Both the position numbers and the translations under genes were made by a program. A stretch of 64,000 nucleotides of DNA from JBBSOW01 sp038259365 (lineage in GTDB: Bacteria > Actinomycetota > Actinomycetes > Propionibacteriales > Propionibacteriaceae): positions 1-64,000 of the forward strand of contig JBBSOW010000003.1 in assembly GCA_038259365.1 (NCBI GenBank), given 5' to 3'. The notes beneath the pieces were generated by a model that was not told where the DNA came from, did not search any database, and saw only the letters and a program-made list of their open reading frames with translations. Positions 18,951 through 27,411 of the stretch are shown here, in pieces; the stretch's first letter is position 1; every line of letters starts with the position of its first letter.

Positions 18951-19622
18951 CTATCGGTGCGGCGGGTGAGCGCCGATGAGGGTGTCCTCATCCTCGTCCC
19001 GGCGGGGGAAGCCGCGAATCCCTCGCCACGCCAGCGTAGAGACCAGATCGGTGGCTTGGGAGAGCGATAGCCTCTCACCGGGAGAGTCACGCACCCAGTA
19101 CCTGGCGCTGACCTCGGCGATGCCGACCAGGGAGATGGCCAGGAGCTTGGCCGATTCTCGGCCGAGATCGGTGTCGGTGGTGATGACCTGGGCGATGGCC
19201 TCGCTCAGTTCGTCGTGCACCTGCCAGATCCGATCGCGCACCTGACGTTCGCCCGTGAGGTCGGATTCGAACACGAAGCGGAACTGTCGGCTCGATTCGC
19301 CCACGTAGTTGTAGAACGCCGCCATCGTCGCCACGACGCGGTCGCTGCCGCGGTCGGTGGCCTCCAACGCGGCGGTGACGTGGGCGGTGAGTTCGGCGCA
19401 CGCCTGATCTACCAGCGCTAGGTACAGCTCGAGCTTGGAGGCGAAATGCTGATAGAGCACGGGCTTGGAGACCCCGGCGGTCACGGCGATGTCGTCCATG
19501 GACGAACTGTAATAACCGCGCGTGGTGAAAACCTCCGTCGCGGCGTCCAGCAACTGGGCTCGTCGCGCCTCCCGCGGCAGGCGAAGCGAGCGTGGCGAAC
19601 CGGGCGGAATAGAACTGGTCAC
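18951..19622 (-). CDS. TetR-family transcriptional regulator
   Basis: A 223-residue TetR regulator. The N-terminal HTH is typical (ARRAQLLDAATEVFTTRGYY, MDDIAVTAGVSKPVLYQHFA), followed by a helical ligand-binding part. It matches the regulator that I recall next to the DUF3107 gene in mycobacteria (Rv3208). GTG at 19622 is preferred; the longer frame would extend into the divergent CBS protein gene. The 86-base gap to that gene should hold both promoters and a possible autoregulatory site. The target genes and ligand are unknown. The telA operon begins 91 bases downstream. Confidence 0.9.
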   Translation of the reverse strand: MTSSIPPGSPRSLRLPREARRAQLLDAATEVFTTRGYYSSSMDDIAVTAGVSKPVLYQHFASKLELYLALVDQACAELTAHVTAALEATDRGSDRVVATMAAFYNYVGESSRQFRFVFESDLTGERQVRDRIWQVHDELSEAIAQVITTDTDLGRESAKLLAISLVGIAEVSARYWVRDSPGERLSLSQATDLVSTLAWRGIRGFPRRDEDEDTLIGAHPPHR

Positions 19623-19708
19623 CCGCGCCAGATTACCGCCGAATCGATCGATCGTGGCCCGATAACGCACCGGTACCCAAACACAGGGCGGCCAACTACT
19701 CTTACCCG

Positions 19709-21094
19709 GTGACCCCATGGCTCCTGCTGCTCGGCCTGATCGCCCTCGTAATGGCGAACGCCCTGTTCGTGGCGGCTGAATTCTCCATGATCACCGTCGA
19801 CCGTCCCGGGGTGCGGGCGGCGTTAGAGCGAGACGAGAAGGGCGCCAAATCGCTCGATCGCGCCGTCAAATCGTTGTCCACGCAGCTTTCGGGGGCTCAG
19901 CTCGGCATCACGGTCAGCTCACTGATCGTCGGTTTCATCTCCGAGCCATCGCTGGGGGTGCTGCTGCGCGGGCCGCTGGGCCTGACCGGGCTGCCGGACG
20001 CGGCGGTGCTGGCCACGTCGGTGACGGCATCCTTCCTCGTCGCCACCATCGCCCAGATGGTGTTGGGGGAGTTGGTGCCGAAGAACTGGGCGCTGGCCGA
20101 GCCGGTGCGCCTGGGCAAGCTCGTCTCCGGGCCCAACCGCGCCTTCACCTGGGCGGCCACTCCGCTGTTGTTCGTGCTCCAGGGATCGGCGAACGGGCTT
20201 TTGAAGCTGATCCGCATCGAGCCCCAAGAAGAGCTCGCCTCGGCCCGCTCGGGGCAGGAACTGAGCGCCATGGCGGTCCGATCGGCGATAGAGGGTGATC
20301 TCGAGCCGGAAGTAGCCCGGCGGATCACGAGGTCGGCGGCCCTGGGGGAGCGTTACGCCGCCGACGCCTTGACTCCCCGGGCCCGGGTGCAGTTCGTTAG
20401 CGCCGACGACACCGCCGAAACGGTGCTGAATCGATGCCAGGAGACCGGCCACTCGCGGTTCCCGGTCACGGGGACCGACGTCGAGGATGTGGTCGGCGCC
20501 GTGCACTTTCGCCACGCGCTCGAGGTACCCGTCGAGCAGCGGCGCGGGCGGCGGGTGCGCGACATCATGGGTCCCCTGGTGGCCGTTCCGGCGTCGATGC
20601 CGCTCGACAACGTGCTCAACGAATTGCGTGGCGGCCTCCAGTTCGCCATCGTCGTGGACGAGTACGGCGGAACCGACGGCATCATCACGTTGGAGGATCT
20701 GGTGGAGGAACTCGTCGGTGAGATCGAGGACGAACACGACCCACGCATCGGCAGCCATGAGGAGCTGGCCGACGGACAGTGGAAGGTTCTCGGCGCCTTG
20801 CGCCCCGACGAATTCGCCCTGCTGATCGGGGTGCGACTGCCCGAAGGGGACACCACCGAAACCTTGAGCGGATTGATCACCGAGCGCCTGGGTCGGTTCC
20901 CCGCGGTGGGTGATGAACTGACGGTGAGCGGTCGCGACGTCGCCCATCCCGACGAGGATGGCGTGGCCGGGGAGGTGAAGGTCCGACTCCAGGTCCTCGA
21001 GCTCGACGGCCACGTCGCGGAGAAGGTGCGCCTCGAGGTTGACAGGGCCGTCGACGAGTCGTCGCCCCAGCACGAGCGGGCGGATCGATCGTGA
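19709..21094 (+). CDS. DUF21-CBS-CorC/HlyC membrane protein
   Basis: A 461-residue hemolysin-C/CorC-type protein. The N-terminal DUF21/CNNM domain has about four membrane segments (PWLLLLGLIALVMANALFVA, QLGITVSSLIVGF, VLGELVPKNWALA). A tandem CBS pair follows (ARVQFVSADDTAETVLNRC, MPLDNVLNEL, AIVVDEYGGTDGIITLEDLV), then a C-terminal CorC/HlyC transporter-associated domain. CNNM relatives are linked to Mg2+ homeostasis. The GTG start lies at the end of the divergent promoter region. Its stop overlaps the start of the next, related gene (GTGA). Confidence 0.92.
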   Translation: MTPWLLLLGLIALVMANALFVAAEFSMITVDRPGVRAALERDEKGAKSLDRAVKSLSTQLSGAQLGITVSSLIVGFISEPSLGVLLRGPLGLTGLPDAAVLATSVTASFLVATIAQMVLGELVPKNWALAEPVRLGKLVSGPNRAFTWAATPLLFVLQGSANGLLKLIRIEPQEELASARSGQELSAMAVRSAIEGDLEPEVARRITRSAALGERYAADALTPRARVQFVSADDTAETVLNRCQETGHSRFPVTGTDVEDVVGAVHFRHALEVPVEQRRGRRVRDIMGPLVAVPASMPLDNVLNELRGGLQFAIVVDEYGGTDGIITLEDLVEELVGEIEDEHDPRIGSHEELADGQWKVLGALRPDEFALLIGVRLPEGDTTETLSGLITERLGRFPAVGDELTVSGRDVAHPDEDGVAGEVKVRLQVLELDGHVAEKVRLEVDRAVDESSPQHERADRS

Positions 21095-22134
21095 GCGACG
21101 CCGCCGCCATCGTCGTCGCCGTTGCGCTGCTGATCGGCAACGCCTTCTTCGTCGGCGGCGAGTTCGCGCTCGTCTCGGCCCGGCGAACCCAGATCGAGCC
21201 GCACGCCCAGGCGGGCGGGACCCGGGCGCGCTGGACCCTGCGCGCCATCGACAACGTCGCGGTCATGATGGCCGGCTGCCAGCTCGGCATCACGCTATGT
21301 TCGCTGGGCCTCGGTGCGGTCGGCGAGCCCGCGGTGGCCCACCTCATCGAGCCGCTCTTCGAAGCCCTCAGCGTGCCCGAGGCGCTGCTGCATCCGCTCG
21401 CCTTCGTCATCGCGATGACGATCGTGGTCTTCTTGCACATGGTGCTGGGGGAGATGGTGCCCAAGAACATCGCGCTGGCCATGCCCGACGGTTCAGCCCT
21501 GCTGCTGGGGCCACCGCTCTACGCGATCGCGAAGGTGCTGAAACCGCTGCTGTGGCTGATGAACACCCTGGCCAACGGGGTGTTGCGGCTGATCCGCGTC
21601 GAACCCACCGACGAGGTTGCCTCCACGTTCACCAAGGAACAGGTGCGCGGCTTCATCACCGAGTCCCGAGAGGGTGGGTTGCTCGAAGACAACGAACACG
21701 AGTTGCTGAGCGGGGTCATGCAGATCGAATCCGAGACCAGCCGCGACGTGCTCGTGCCGTTGCAGGATCTCGTCGTCCTGGACGTCGGGGTCACCGCGGC
21801 GCAAGCCGAGGCCGAGTGCGTGCGAACCGGCTTCTCGCGCTACCCGCTGGCGGACGCCGACGGCGACTTGGTGGGCTACCTGCACCTCAAGGACACCCTC
21901 GGCGTCCCGCACGAGCGTCGCGACGACCCGATCGGCGAGGATCTGCACCGTCCGCTGCCCCGGGTCGAGGCCGACGCGGTGCTGACCGACGTGCTGCACG
22001 AGCTGCAACGCCAGGCCAGCCACGTCGCCCTGGTGACCGACGGTGACGAGGTCCTCGGCGCGGCCATGCTGGAGGACGTCGTGGAACGCCTGGTGGGCGA
22101 GGTCGCCGACGGTTCGGGGGTGCCAGTCGCATGA
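21091..22134 (+). CDS. second DUF21-CBS membrane protein, short form
   Basis: A 347-residue paralog of the preceding protein. It has the DUF21 membrane domain (VALLIGNAFFVGGEFALVSA, QLGITLCSLGLGAVGEP, VLGEMVPKNIAL) and CBS modules (DVLVPLQDLVVLDVGVTAAQ, ADAVLTDVLHELQ, VALVTDGDEVLGAAMLEDVV). It lacks the CorC/HlyC C-terminal domain. Such tandem long/short pairs probably form a complex. It is translationally coupled at both ends: its GTG overlaps the upstream stop, and its stop overlaps the moeZ ATG. Confidence 0.9.
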   Translation: MSDAAAIVVAVALLIGNAFFVGGEFALVSARRTQIEPHAQAGGTRARWTLRAIDNVAVMMAGCQLGITLCSLGLGAVGEPAVAHLIEPLFEALSVPEALLHPLAFVIAMTIVVFLHMVLGEMVPKNIALAMPDGSALLLGPPLYAIAKVLKPLLWLMNTLANGVLRLIRVEPTDEVASTFTKEQVRGFITESREGGLLEDNEHELLSGVMQIESETSRDVLVPLQDLVVLDVGVTAAQAEAECVRTGFSRYPLADADGDLVGYLHLKDTLGVPHERRDDPIGEDLHRPLPRVEADAVLTDVLHELQRQASHVALVTDGDEVLGAAMLEDVVERLVGEVADGSGVPVA

Positions 22135-23309
22135 GCGCGGATCAGCCGACACCCCTGGTCGAGCCGGGCCCCCCGCTCGCGAGCGGGCAACGCGAACGGT
22201 ACAGCCGGCACCTGCTGCTGGAGGGGTTCGGCGAGCTGGCACAGCGCCGGCTGCTCGCCGCCCGCGTCCTCGTCGTCGGAGCGGGCGGACTGGGTAGCCC
22301 CACGCTGGCCTATCTGGCCGCCGCCGGAGTCGGCACCCTGGGCGTCATCGATGACGACGTGGTGGAGGTCTCCAACCTGCAACGTCAGGTGATCCACGAT
22401 GAGACGCGGCTGGGGCAGGCTAAGGTCGCCTCGGCGGCGGCTCGCGTGCAGGGGCTCAACTCCGCGGTGGCGGTGCGTTCCTACCCCGAGCGTCTCACCG
22501 TCGACAACGTCGCGCGGATCCTCGCCGATTACGATCTCGTCGTCGATGGCACCGACAACTTCGCCACCCGCTATCTGCTCAACGACGCCTGCGCCGCAGC
22601 GGGTAAACCCTACGTGTGGGCCTCGATCCTGCGCTTCGACGGGCAACTGTCGGTGTTCTGGGCCGGCCGCGGCCCCTGCTACCGCTGCGTGTTCCCGCGA
22701 CCGCCGGCGCCCGGCCTCGTGCCGGGCTGCGCCGAGGGCGGTGTGCTCGGGGTGGTATGCGGCCTGCTCGGCTCGGCCCAGGCGGCCGAGGCGATCAAGC
22801 TGATCACCGGGGTGGGGACGGCCATGATCGGCCGGCTCGCCATCCTCAACGCGCTCACCGGCTCCTGGGTCGAGCTGCCGGTCCGCGCCGACCCGGCCTG
22901 CCCCACCTGTGGCGCCGGCGCGGCCGACGGCGCGCCCGCCGAGCCGTCCGCCAGCGTCAACCCAGCGGTCGAAGAGCCGGTGGAGGAGATCGAGGTCGAG
23001 GAATTGGCGGCGTGGCTCGAAGAACGCACGGCCGGAAGCCGCGAGTTCGTCCTGCTCGACGTGCGGACCGCGCCGGAGCGCAGCATCAACACGATCCCAG
23101 GGGCGCAGTGGCGGCCGCTGGAGGATGTGCTGGCCAGCGGGCTCGTCGTGGCCGACGACGTCGACGTGGTGCTGCACTGCAAGTCCGGGGGGCGCTCGGC
23201 CACCGCGGCGCGGGCGGTGGGGCCGCGGCGTCGGGGCCGGACCCTGAGCCTGGCCGGTGGCGTTGCGGCCTGGGTGGACCGCATCGATCCGAGCCAGGCC
23301 CGGTACTGA
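22131..23309 (+). CDS. moeZ: MoeZ: adenylyltransferase-sulfurtransferase (E1-like plus rhodanese)
   Basis: A 392-residue fusion. The N-terminal ThiF/MoeB E1-like domain has the ATP site GAGGLGSP (about residues 47-54), Asp in DDDVVEVSNLQRQ, two CxxC zinc pairs (CYRC and CPTC), and a Cys in GCAEGGVLG. The C-terminal rhodanese domain carries active-site Cys in VLHCKSGGRSATAA. MoeZ-type proteins adenylate and sulfurate the C-terminal glycine of small sulfur carriers for molybdopterin, thio-modification and, in actinobacteria, cysteine or thiotemplate pathways. The carrier protein is not in this window. The gene overlaps the upstream CBS gene (ATGA). Confidence 0.94.
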   Translation: MSADQPTPLVEPGPPLASGQRERYSRHLLLEGFGELAQRRLLAARVLVVGAGGLGSPTLAYLAAAGVGTLGVIDDDVVEVSNLQRQVIHDETRLGQAKVASAAARVQGLNSAVAVRSYPERLTVDNVARILADYDLVVDGTDNFATRYLLNDACAAAGKPYVWASILRFDGQLSVFWAGRGPCYRCVFPRPPAPGLVPGCAEGGVLGVVCGLLGSAQAAEAIKLITGVGTAMIGRLAILNALTGSWVELPVRADPACPTCGAGAADGAPAEPSASVNPAVEEPVEEIEVEELAAWLEERTAGSREFVLLDVRTAPERSINTIPGAQWRPLEDVLASGLVVADDVDVVLHCKSGGRSATAARAVGPRRRGRTLSLAGGVAAWVDRIDPSQARY

Positions 23310-23329
23310 GGCGGCATCACCGCCGGTCC

Positions 23330-23550
23330 CGTCGAGCGCGCTCGATCTGGCGCTTCGCGCTCAATTCTTGAATCGAGCGGGAGACACCAGGCCGAGCCTC
23401 GTCGGCGCGATATTGAGCGCGGTGGCGGGGGTTGAGCGCGGTGGCGGGGGTTGAGCGGGGTGGCGGGGTTTCCGCGCGGTGGCAGGGGTGAGCCTGGTGG
23501 CGGGGGCTGGGTGTGGTGGCAGGGGGCGAGCGCGGTGGTCAGAGGCATCG
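23330..23550. repeat. second minisatellite and hairpin cluster, downstream of moeZ
   Basis: The cluster starts with a near-perfect hairpin (23356-23382; arms CGCTCAATT and AATCGAGCG, one mismatch, then GAGACACC). About seven 19-base units with a (T/C)GAGCG...GGTGGC..GGGG pattern follow, the first two identical (23413-23431 and 23432-23450) and the later ones diverging. Hairpin and period match the cluster at 6039-6683. The sequence is non-coding, with period 19. It occupies most of the gap between moeZ and the convergent cspA terminator. Confidence 0.78.
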
Positions 23551-23583
23551 CGATCCGCGCGGGTAGACGCGGGTTGGACACAG

Positions 23584-23615
23584 AACAACCCCCAACTCGA
23601 AGAGTGGGGGTTGTT
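23584..23615 (-). terminator. probable terminator of the cold-shock gene
   Basis: A stem of AACAACCCCC-(A)ACTC with GAGTGGGGGTTGTT and a 3-base loop, about 45 bases past the cspA stop on the minus strand. On that strand the 3' side ends in TTGTT, a weak U-tract. One bulged A interrupts the left arm. It could also stop transcripts leaving moeZ. Confidence 0.7.
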
Positions 23616-23661
23616 CGGCTGGGAGCCTCAGCGGCTCACATCGCGATGGGGGTCGTCTCCT

Positions 23662-23865
23662 TTACAGAGCACGAACCTGATCGGCCTGGGGGCCCTTGGG
23701 TCCCTGGGTGGTCTCGAACTCTACTCGCTGACCCTCATCGAGGGTGCGGAAGCCAGTGGTGTCGATCGCGCTGTAGTGGACGAACACATCAGGTCCGCCA
23801 CCATCGACGGCAATGAAGCCGTAGCCCTTTTCGGCGTTGAACCACTTAACGGTTCCTTGTGCCAT
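23662..23865 (-). CDS. cspA: CspA-family cold-shock protein
   Basis: A 67-residue nucleic-acid chaperone with the single cold-shock domain. RNP1 is KGYGFIAV (about residues 13-20) and RNP2 is VFVHYSAI; the start is MAQGTVKWFNAEKGYGF. The ATG is preceded by a GA-rich GAGAGAGA ribosome binding region. The upstream gap to the divergent adnA gene is 156 bases, which allows the long leader common in csp genes. A terminator hairpin follows the stop. It binds single-stranded RNA and DNA in the cytoplasm. Confidence 0.97.
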   Translation of the reverse strand: MAQGTVKWFNAEKGYGFIAVDGGGPDVFVHYSAIDTTGFRTLDEGQRVEFETTQGPKGPQADQVRAL

Positions 23866-24021
23866 GAAACTATCTCTCTCTCAATCCATTCGCAGAACAC
23901 ACGTCATGTTCCGCGCTGCCTGGGACCGAGGTCCCCCACAAACAATCCTGACGTAGTTCTGACTACCACGGTGAGAAGTCTTGCAACAGCTAGCTAAAGC
24001 CTCGCACACCACGGGGAGAAA

Positions 24022-27000
24022 GTGAACTCCGGCCCCCACTTTGTTTCGGTGTCGGCAAGCCGAGGAGTTCGTAAACTGTCCTCGGCATCTGGAAGGCTGC
24101 AGGATGTGACTCACAATCGGCCTGCGACGGGGCGAAAGCTCCGGCTCGTACCCTCCCCGGGGCTGGCCAGCGCGCGCCCCGAGCTGGATGAGTATCAAAG
24201 AGCCGTGGTGGCGCACGAGTCGGGCCCGCTGCTGGTGCTGGCGGGCCCCGGCACCGGGAAGACCACCACGTTGGTGGAATCGGTCGTGGCCCGCATCGAG
24301 GCGGGCGCCGATCCCGAAAGCCTGCTGGTCCTCACGTTCTCTCGGCGGGCCGCCGTGGAGCTTCGGCAGCGGATCACGGCGCGGCTGGGCCGCTCCACCG
24401 CGCTGCCGAGCGCGTTGACCTTCCACTCGTTGTGTCACGCCCTGCTGCGGCGCTACGGCGATGCGGAGCTGTGGGGAGCGGAGTTGAGGCTCTTGACCGC
24501 CCCGGAGCAGGAGTTCCGGCTTCGTGAGGTGTTGGCCGGATCGACCGGCCTGGAGTGGCCGGCCTGGTTGGCTCCCGCTCAACAGACCCGCGGGCTGGCC
24601 AGCGAGCTGCGCGCCGTGCTGGCGCGCGCCCGCCAACTCGGGATGGATCCCGAGGACCTCATCGAAGCGGGCAAGAGCGCCGGCAAACCGGAGTGGGTCA
24701 GCGTCGGAGAGTTCTTCGAGGAGTACCTGGACGTGCTCGACGCTGAACAGGTCATGGATTACTCCGAGCTGGTGCATCGGACCCGGTTGCTGCTCGCCGA
24801 TCCCGAGTGCCTGGCGCTCGTCCGGGCCAGGTTCTCGGCCATCTTCGTCGACGAGTATCAAGACACCGATCCCGCGCAGATCGGAGTGTTGCGCTCGCTG
24901 AGCGCGCCCGGGGCAACGATCGTGGCGTTCGGTGACCCGGATCAGAGCATTTACGCCTTTCGGGGCGCCGAGGCTCGGGCTCTCTCGGACTTCGGCGAGA
25001 CGTTCGCTCGATCCGACGGGACCCCGGCGCCGGTGTTGGCGCTGCTGCAGACGCGTCGATTCGGGGCCGCCATCGCCGCCGCGGCCAGCTCGGTGGCCTC
25101 CCGGTTGCCGTTCCCGCCCGGGCTGGACCCGGAGCTGATCTCGCGGTTCCGCCGACCCGAGGTGACCTCGGGGCGCCGAGGCCGCGTGAGCGTCTACACC
25201 TGCGATTCCGCGGCCGCCGAGGCAGAACACATCGCCGACCTGCTCCGCCAGGCCCACCTGCAAGACGGCATGCCCTGGCACGAGATGGCGGTCATTGTGC
25301 GCTCGGGGCGCGTCAGCATCCCCGTCCTGGCCCGCGCCCTCACCGCCGCGGGGGTGTCGGTGGAGGTCGCCGGCGACGAGATCCCGCTCGCGGCCGAGCT
25401 GGCGGTCCGCCCGCTGCTCCTGGCGCTGCAGGTGGCGGGGCGCCGCGGCTCCGCCCGGCCGGCGAGCGCCCCGCAGCTGGACGCCGACGAGGCCCAGCTC
25501 CTGCTGACCTCCCGGCTGGGCGGGCTGGACGGGATGGGCATCCGCCGCCTGGGCCGCCAGCTGCGCGACGCGGAGCGCCTCGACCTGCACGGGGCCGGCT
25601 TGCCGCGCCCCTCCGCAGAGCTGATCCGCCAAGCGCTCGTCGACCCCGAGATCCTGGCCCAATGCCCCGAAACCGCCGAGGTGCGCCGGGCGCGGCGGCT
25701 GGCAGGAGTGTTGCTGGCGGCCCGACGCGGCGTCGACGAGGGCGCCAGCGCGGAGGAGGTGTTGTGGGGGTTGTGGTCGGCGACATCCTGGCCGCAGGAG
25801 CTACGCCGGGCGGCCGTCGGCGGGGGCGAGGCGTCGGGTCGCGCGAATCGGGATCTGGACGCCGTTTGCTCGCTGTTCGACATCGCGGCCCGCTCCTCGC
25901 AGGTGAGCGGTCAGCGAGGGGTGGCGGCCTTCGTGGCCGAGGTGCAGGGACAGCAGATTCCGGCCGACACCCAACGCGAGGCCGACCTGCGCGGCGGGGC
26001 CGTCCGGTTGCTGACGGCCCATCGCGCCAAGGGGCTGGAGTGGAACCTCGTCGTCGTCGCCTCGGTGCAGGAGGGGCTTTGGCCCGATCTGCGCGCTCGG
26101 GCCGCCATCCTGGCCGCTGACACCCTGGATCGCCACGGCCTGGGCGAGCGGACGCCGGCCAGCCAGCGCGTCGCCGAGGAGCGGCGACTCTTCTACGTGG
26201 CCTGCACCCGCGCGCGCCAGCGGCTCATCGTGACCGCCGTCGAGGGCACCGAAGGCGAAGGGGACCAGCCCTCACGCTTCGTCGGGGAGGTCTCGACCCC
26301 CATTGTCTCACTCCCACGCCGGCCGCAGCGCCCGATGTCGCTCACCGGGCTGGTCGGGGAGCTGCGCCGGGCCGCCGAGGAGCCGCGGTCGCCGCTGTTG
26401 CAGCGGGCCGCCGCGGCCCGGTTGGCCAGGCTGGCCGATGCCACCGACGACCAGTTCCGGGTGCTCGCCCCCGCCGCCGATCCCAGCCGATGGTGGGGGA
26501 TGCGCGAGCTGAGCGCGGCGAGCCGGCCCACGCTCGACCCGCACGATCGGTTGACGCTCTCGGCCAGCCAGCTCACCGCGGTGCTCGCCTGCCCGCGGCA
26601 GTGGTTCCTCTCTCGCCGGGCCCGTGCCGATCTGCCTCGCGGGAGCGCCGCCAGCGTCGGCTCGGTCATTCACTCCCTGATCGAGCACGCCGAGACCGAC
26701 GCGGGCCCCGAACTGCTGGAACACCTGGACCGGGTCTGGGATCAGATCTCCTTCGACGCCGCCTGGCTGTCGGCCGTCCAGCGCGAGCAGGCCGAAGCGG
26801 CGTTGGAACGGTTCCTCGGTTGGCACCAGGGCAACCCGCGCGAGCTGTTGGGCCGCGAGGTCAGCTTTCGCGTCGATCTACCGCTCGGCCGCCCGGACGC
26901 GGGGACCCCGGACTCGACTGCGGGAAACTCGAGTGCCCAGAAGGCCGAGGGGGAGACCGTCACCCTCGTCGGCGCGGTCGACCGGGTGGAGCGAGACAGC

Positions 27001-27411
27001 ACCGGCCGGCTGTGGATCGTGGACTTCAAGACCTCCAAGACGGCCCCCACCAGGGCTCAGGTCGAAGCCAACGAGCAGCTCGGGTTCTATCAGCTGGCCG
27101 CCCAGCTCGGCGCCTTCGAGGATCTGGCCCCCGGAGAGCGGCGGGTCGGCGGCGCCCAGCTGGTGTTCTTGGCCAAGCAAGACGGTGCCACCTCGGCCTA
27201 CCCCAAGGTGTTCACCCAGGCCAGCCTGGACGAGGTTGCCGCGCCCGACCCCCCGGCCGTCCACCCCACGTGGGTGCACGAACTCATCGCCGGCGCGGTC
27301 ACGACCCTGCGCCGCGGGGCCTTTCCCGCTCAACTGAACCCCGGCTGCAAGTACTGCGCGTTCAAGGCCAGCTGCCCCGCCCAGCGGGCCGGGAAGCAGG
27401 TGGTCTCGTGA
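24022..27411 (+). CDS. adnA: AdnA: helicase-nuclease subunit
   Basis: A UvrD/Rep-like superfamily 1 helicase of about 1129 residues. Walker A is GPGTGKTTT (75-83), Walker B FVDEYQDTDPAQ, motif III-IV GDPDQSIYAFRGAE, and motif VI RLFYVACTRARQ. The C-terminal RecB-type nuclease reads LVGAVDRVERD with IVDFKTSK. Fe-S cluster cysteines lie in LACPRQW and CKYCAFKASC, as in AddB/AdnA. It pairs with the next gene to resect double-strand breaks. GTG at 24022 has GGGGAGAAA just upstream; GTG at 24106 (VTHNRPATG) is a serious alternative, as the first 28 residues look unconserved. The 4-base overlap with adnB (GTGA) indicates co-translation. Confidence 0.92.
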   Translation: MNSGPHFVSVSASRGVRKLSSASGRLQDVTHNRPATGRKLRLVPSPGLASARPELDEYQRAVVAHESGPLLVLAGPGTGKTTTLVESVVARIEAGADPESLLVLTFSRRAAVELRQRITARLGRSTALPSALTFHSLCHALLRRYGDAELWGAELRLLTAPEQEFRLREVLAGSTGLEWPAWLAPAQQTRGLASELRAVLARARQLGMDPEDLIEAGKSAGKPEWVSVGEFFEEYLDVLDAEQVMDYSELVHRTRLLLADPECLALVRARFSAIFVDEYQDTDPAQIGVLRSLSAPGATIVAFGDPDQSIYAFRGAEARALSDFGETFARSDGTPAPVLALLQTRRFGAAIAAAASSVASRLPFPPGLDPELISRFRRPEVTSGRRGRVSVYTCDSAAAEAEHIADLLRQAHLQDGMPWHEMAVIVRSGRVSIPVLARALTAAGVSVEVAGDEIPLAAELAVRPLLLALQVAGRRGSARPASAPQLDADEAQLLLTSRLGGLDGMGIRRLGRQLRDAERLDLHGAGLPRPSAELIRQALVDPEILAQCPETAEVRRARRLAGVLLAARRGVDEGASAEEVLWGLWSATSWPQELRRAAVGGGEASGRANRDLDAVCSLFDIAARSSQVSGQRGVAAFVAEVQGQQIPADTQREADLRGGAVRLLTAHRAKGLEWNLVVVASVQEGLWPDLRARAAILAADTLDRHGLGERTPASQRVAEERRLFYVACTRARQRLIVTAVEGTEGEGDQPSRFVGEVSTPIVSLPRRPQRPMSLTGLVGELRRAAEEPRSPLLQRAAAARLARLADATDDQFRVLAPAADPSRWWGMRELSAASRPTLDPHDRLTLSASQLTAVLACPRQWFLSRRARADLPRGSAASVGSVIHSLIEHAETDAGPELLEHLDRVWDQISFDAAWLSAVQREQAEAALERFLGWHQGNPRELLGREVSFRVDLPLGRPDAGTPDSTAGNSSAQKAEGETVTLVGAVDRVERDSTGRLWIVDFKTSKTAPTRAQVEANEQLGFYQLAAQLGAFEDLAPGERRVGGAQLVFLAKQDGATSAYPKVFTQASLDEVAAPDPPAVHPTWVHELIAGAVTTLRRGAFPAQLNPGCKYCAFKASCPAQRAGKQVVS

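Noticed and set aside
19446..19712. 88-codon plus-strand frame over the TetR gene and its promoter
   Set aside because: Antisense shadow; the TetR HTH on the minus strand is typical.
23881..25662. 593-codon minus-strand frame over adnA
   Set aside because: It has the composition of an antisense frame (Arg, Gly, Gln, His-rich), and adnA on the plus strand is clear.
26490..27407. N-terminal extension of adnB
   Set aside because: It overlaps adnA fully, has shadow composition, and the coupled GTG at 27408 matches the helicase N-terminus.
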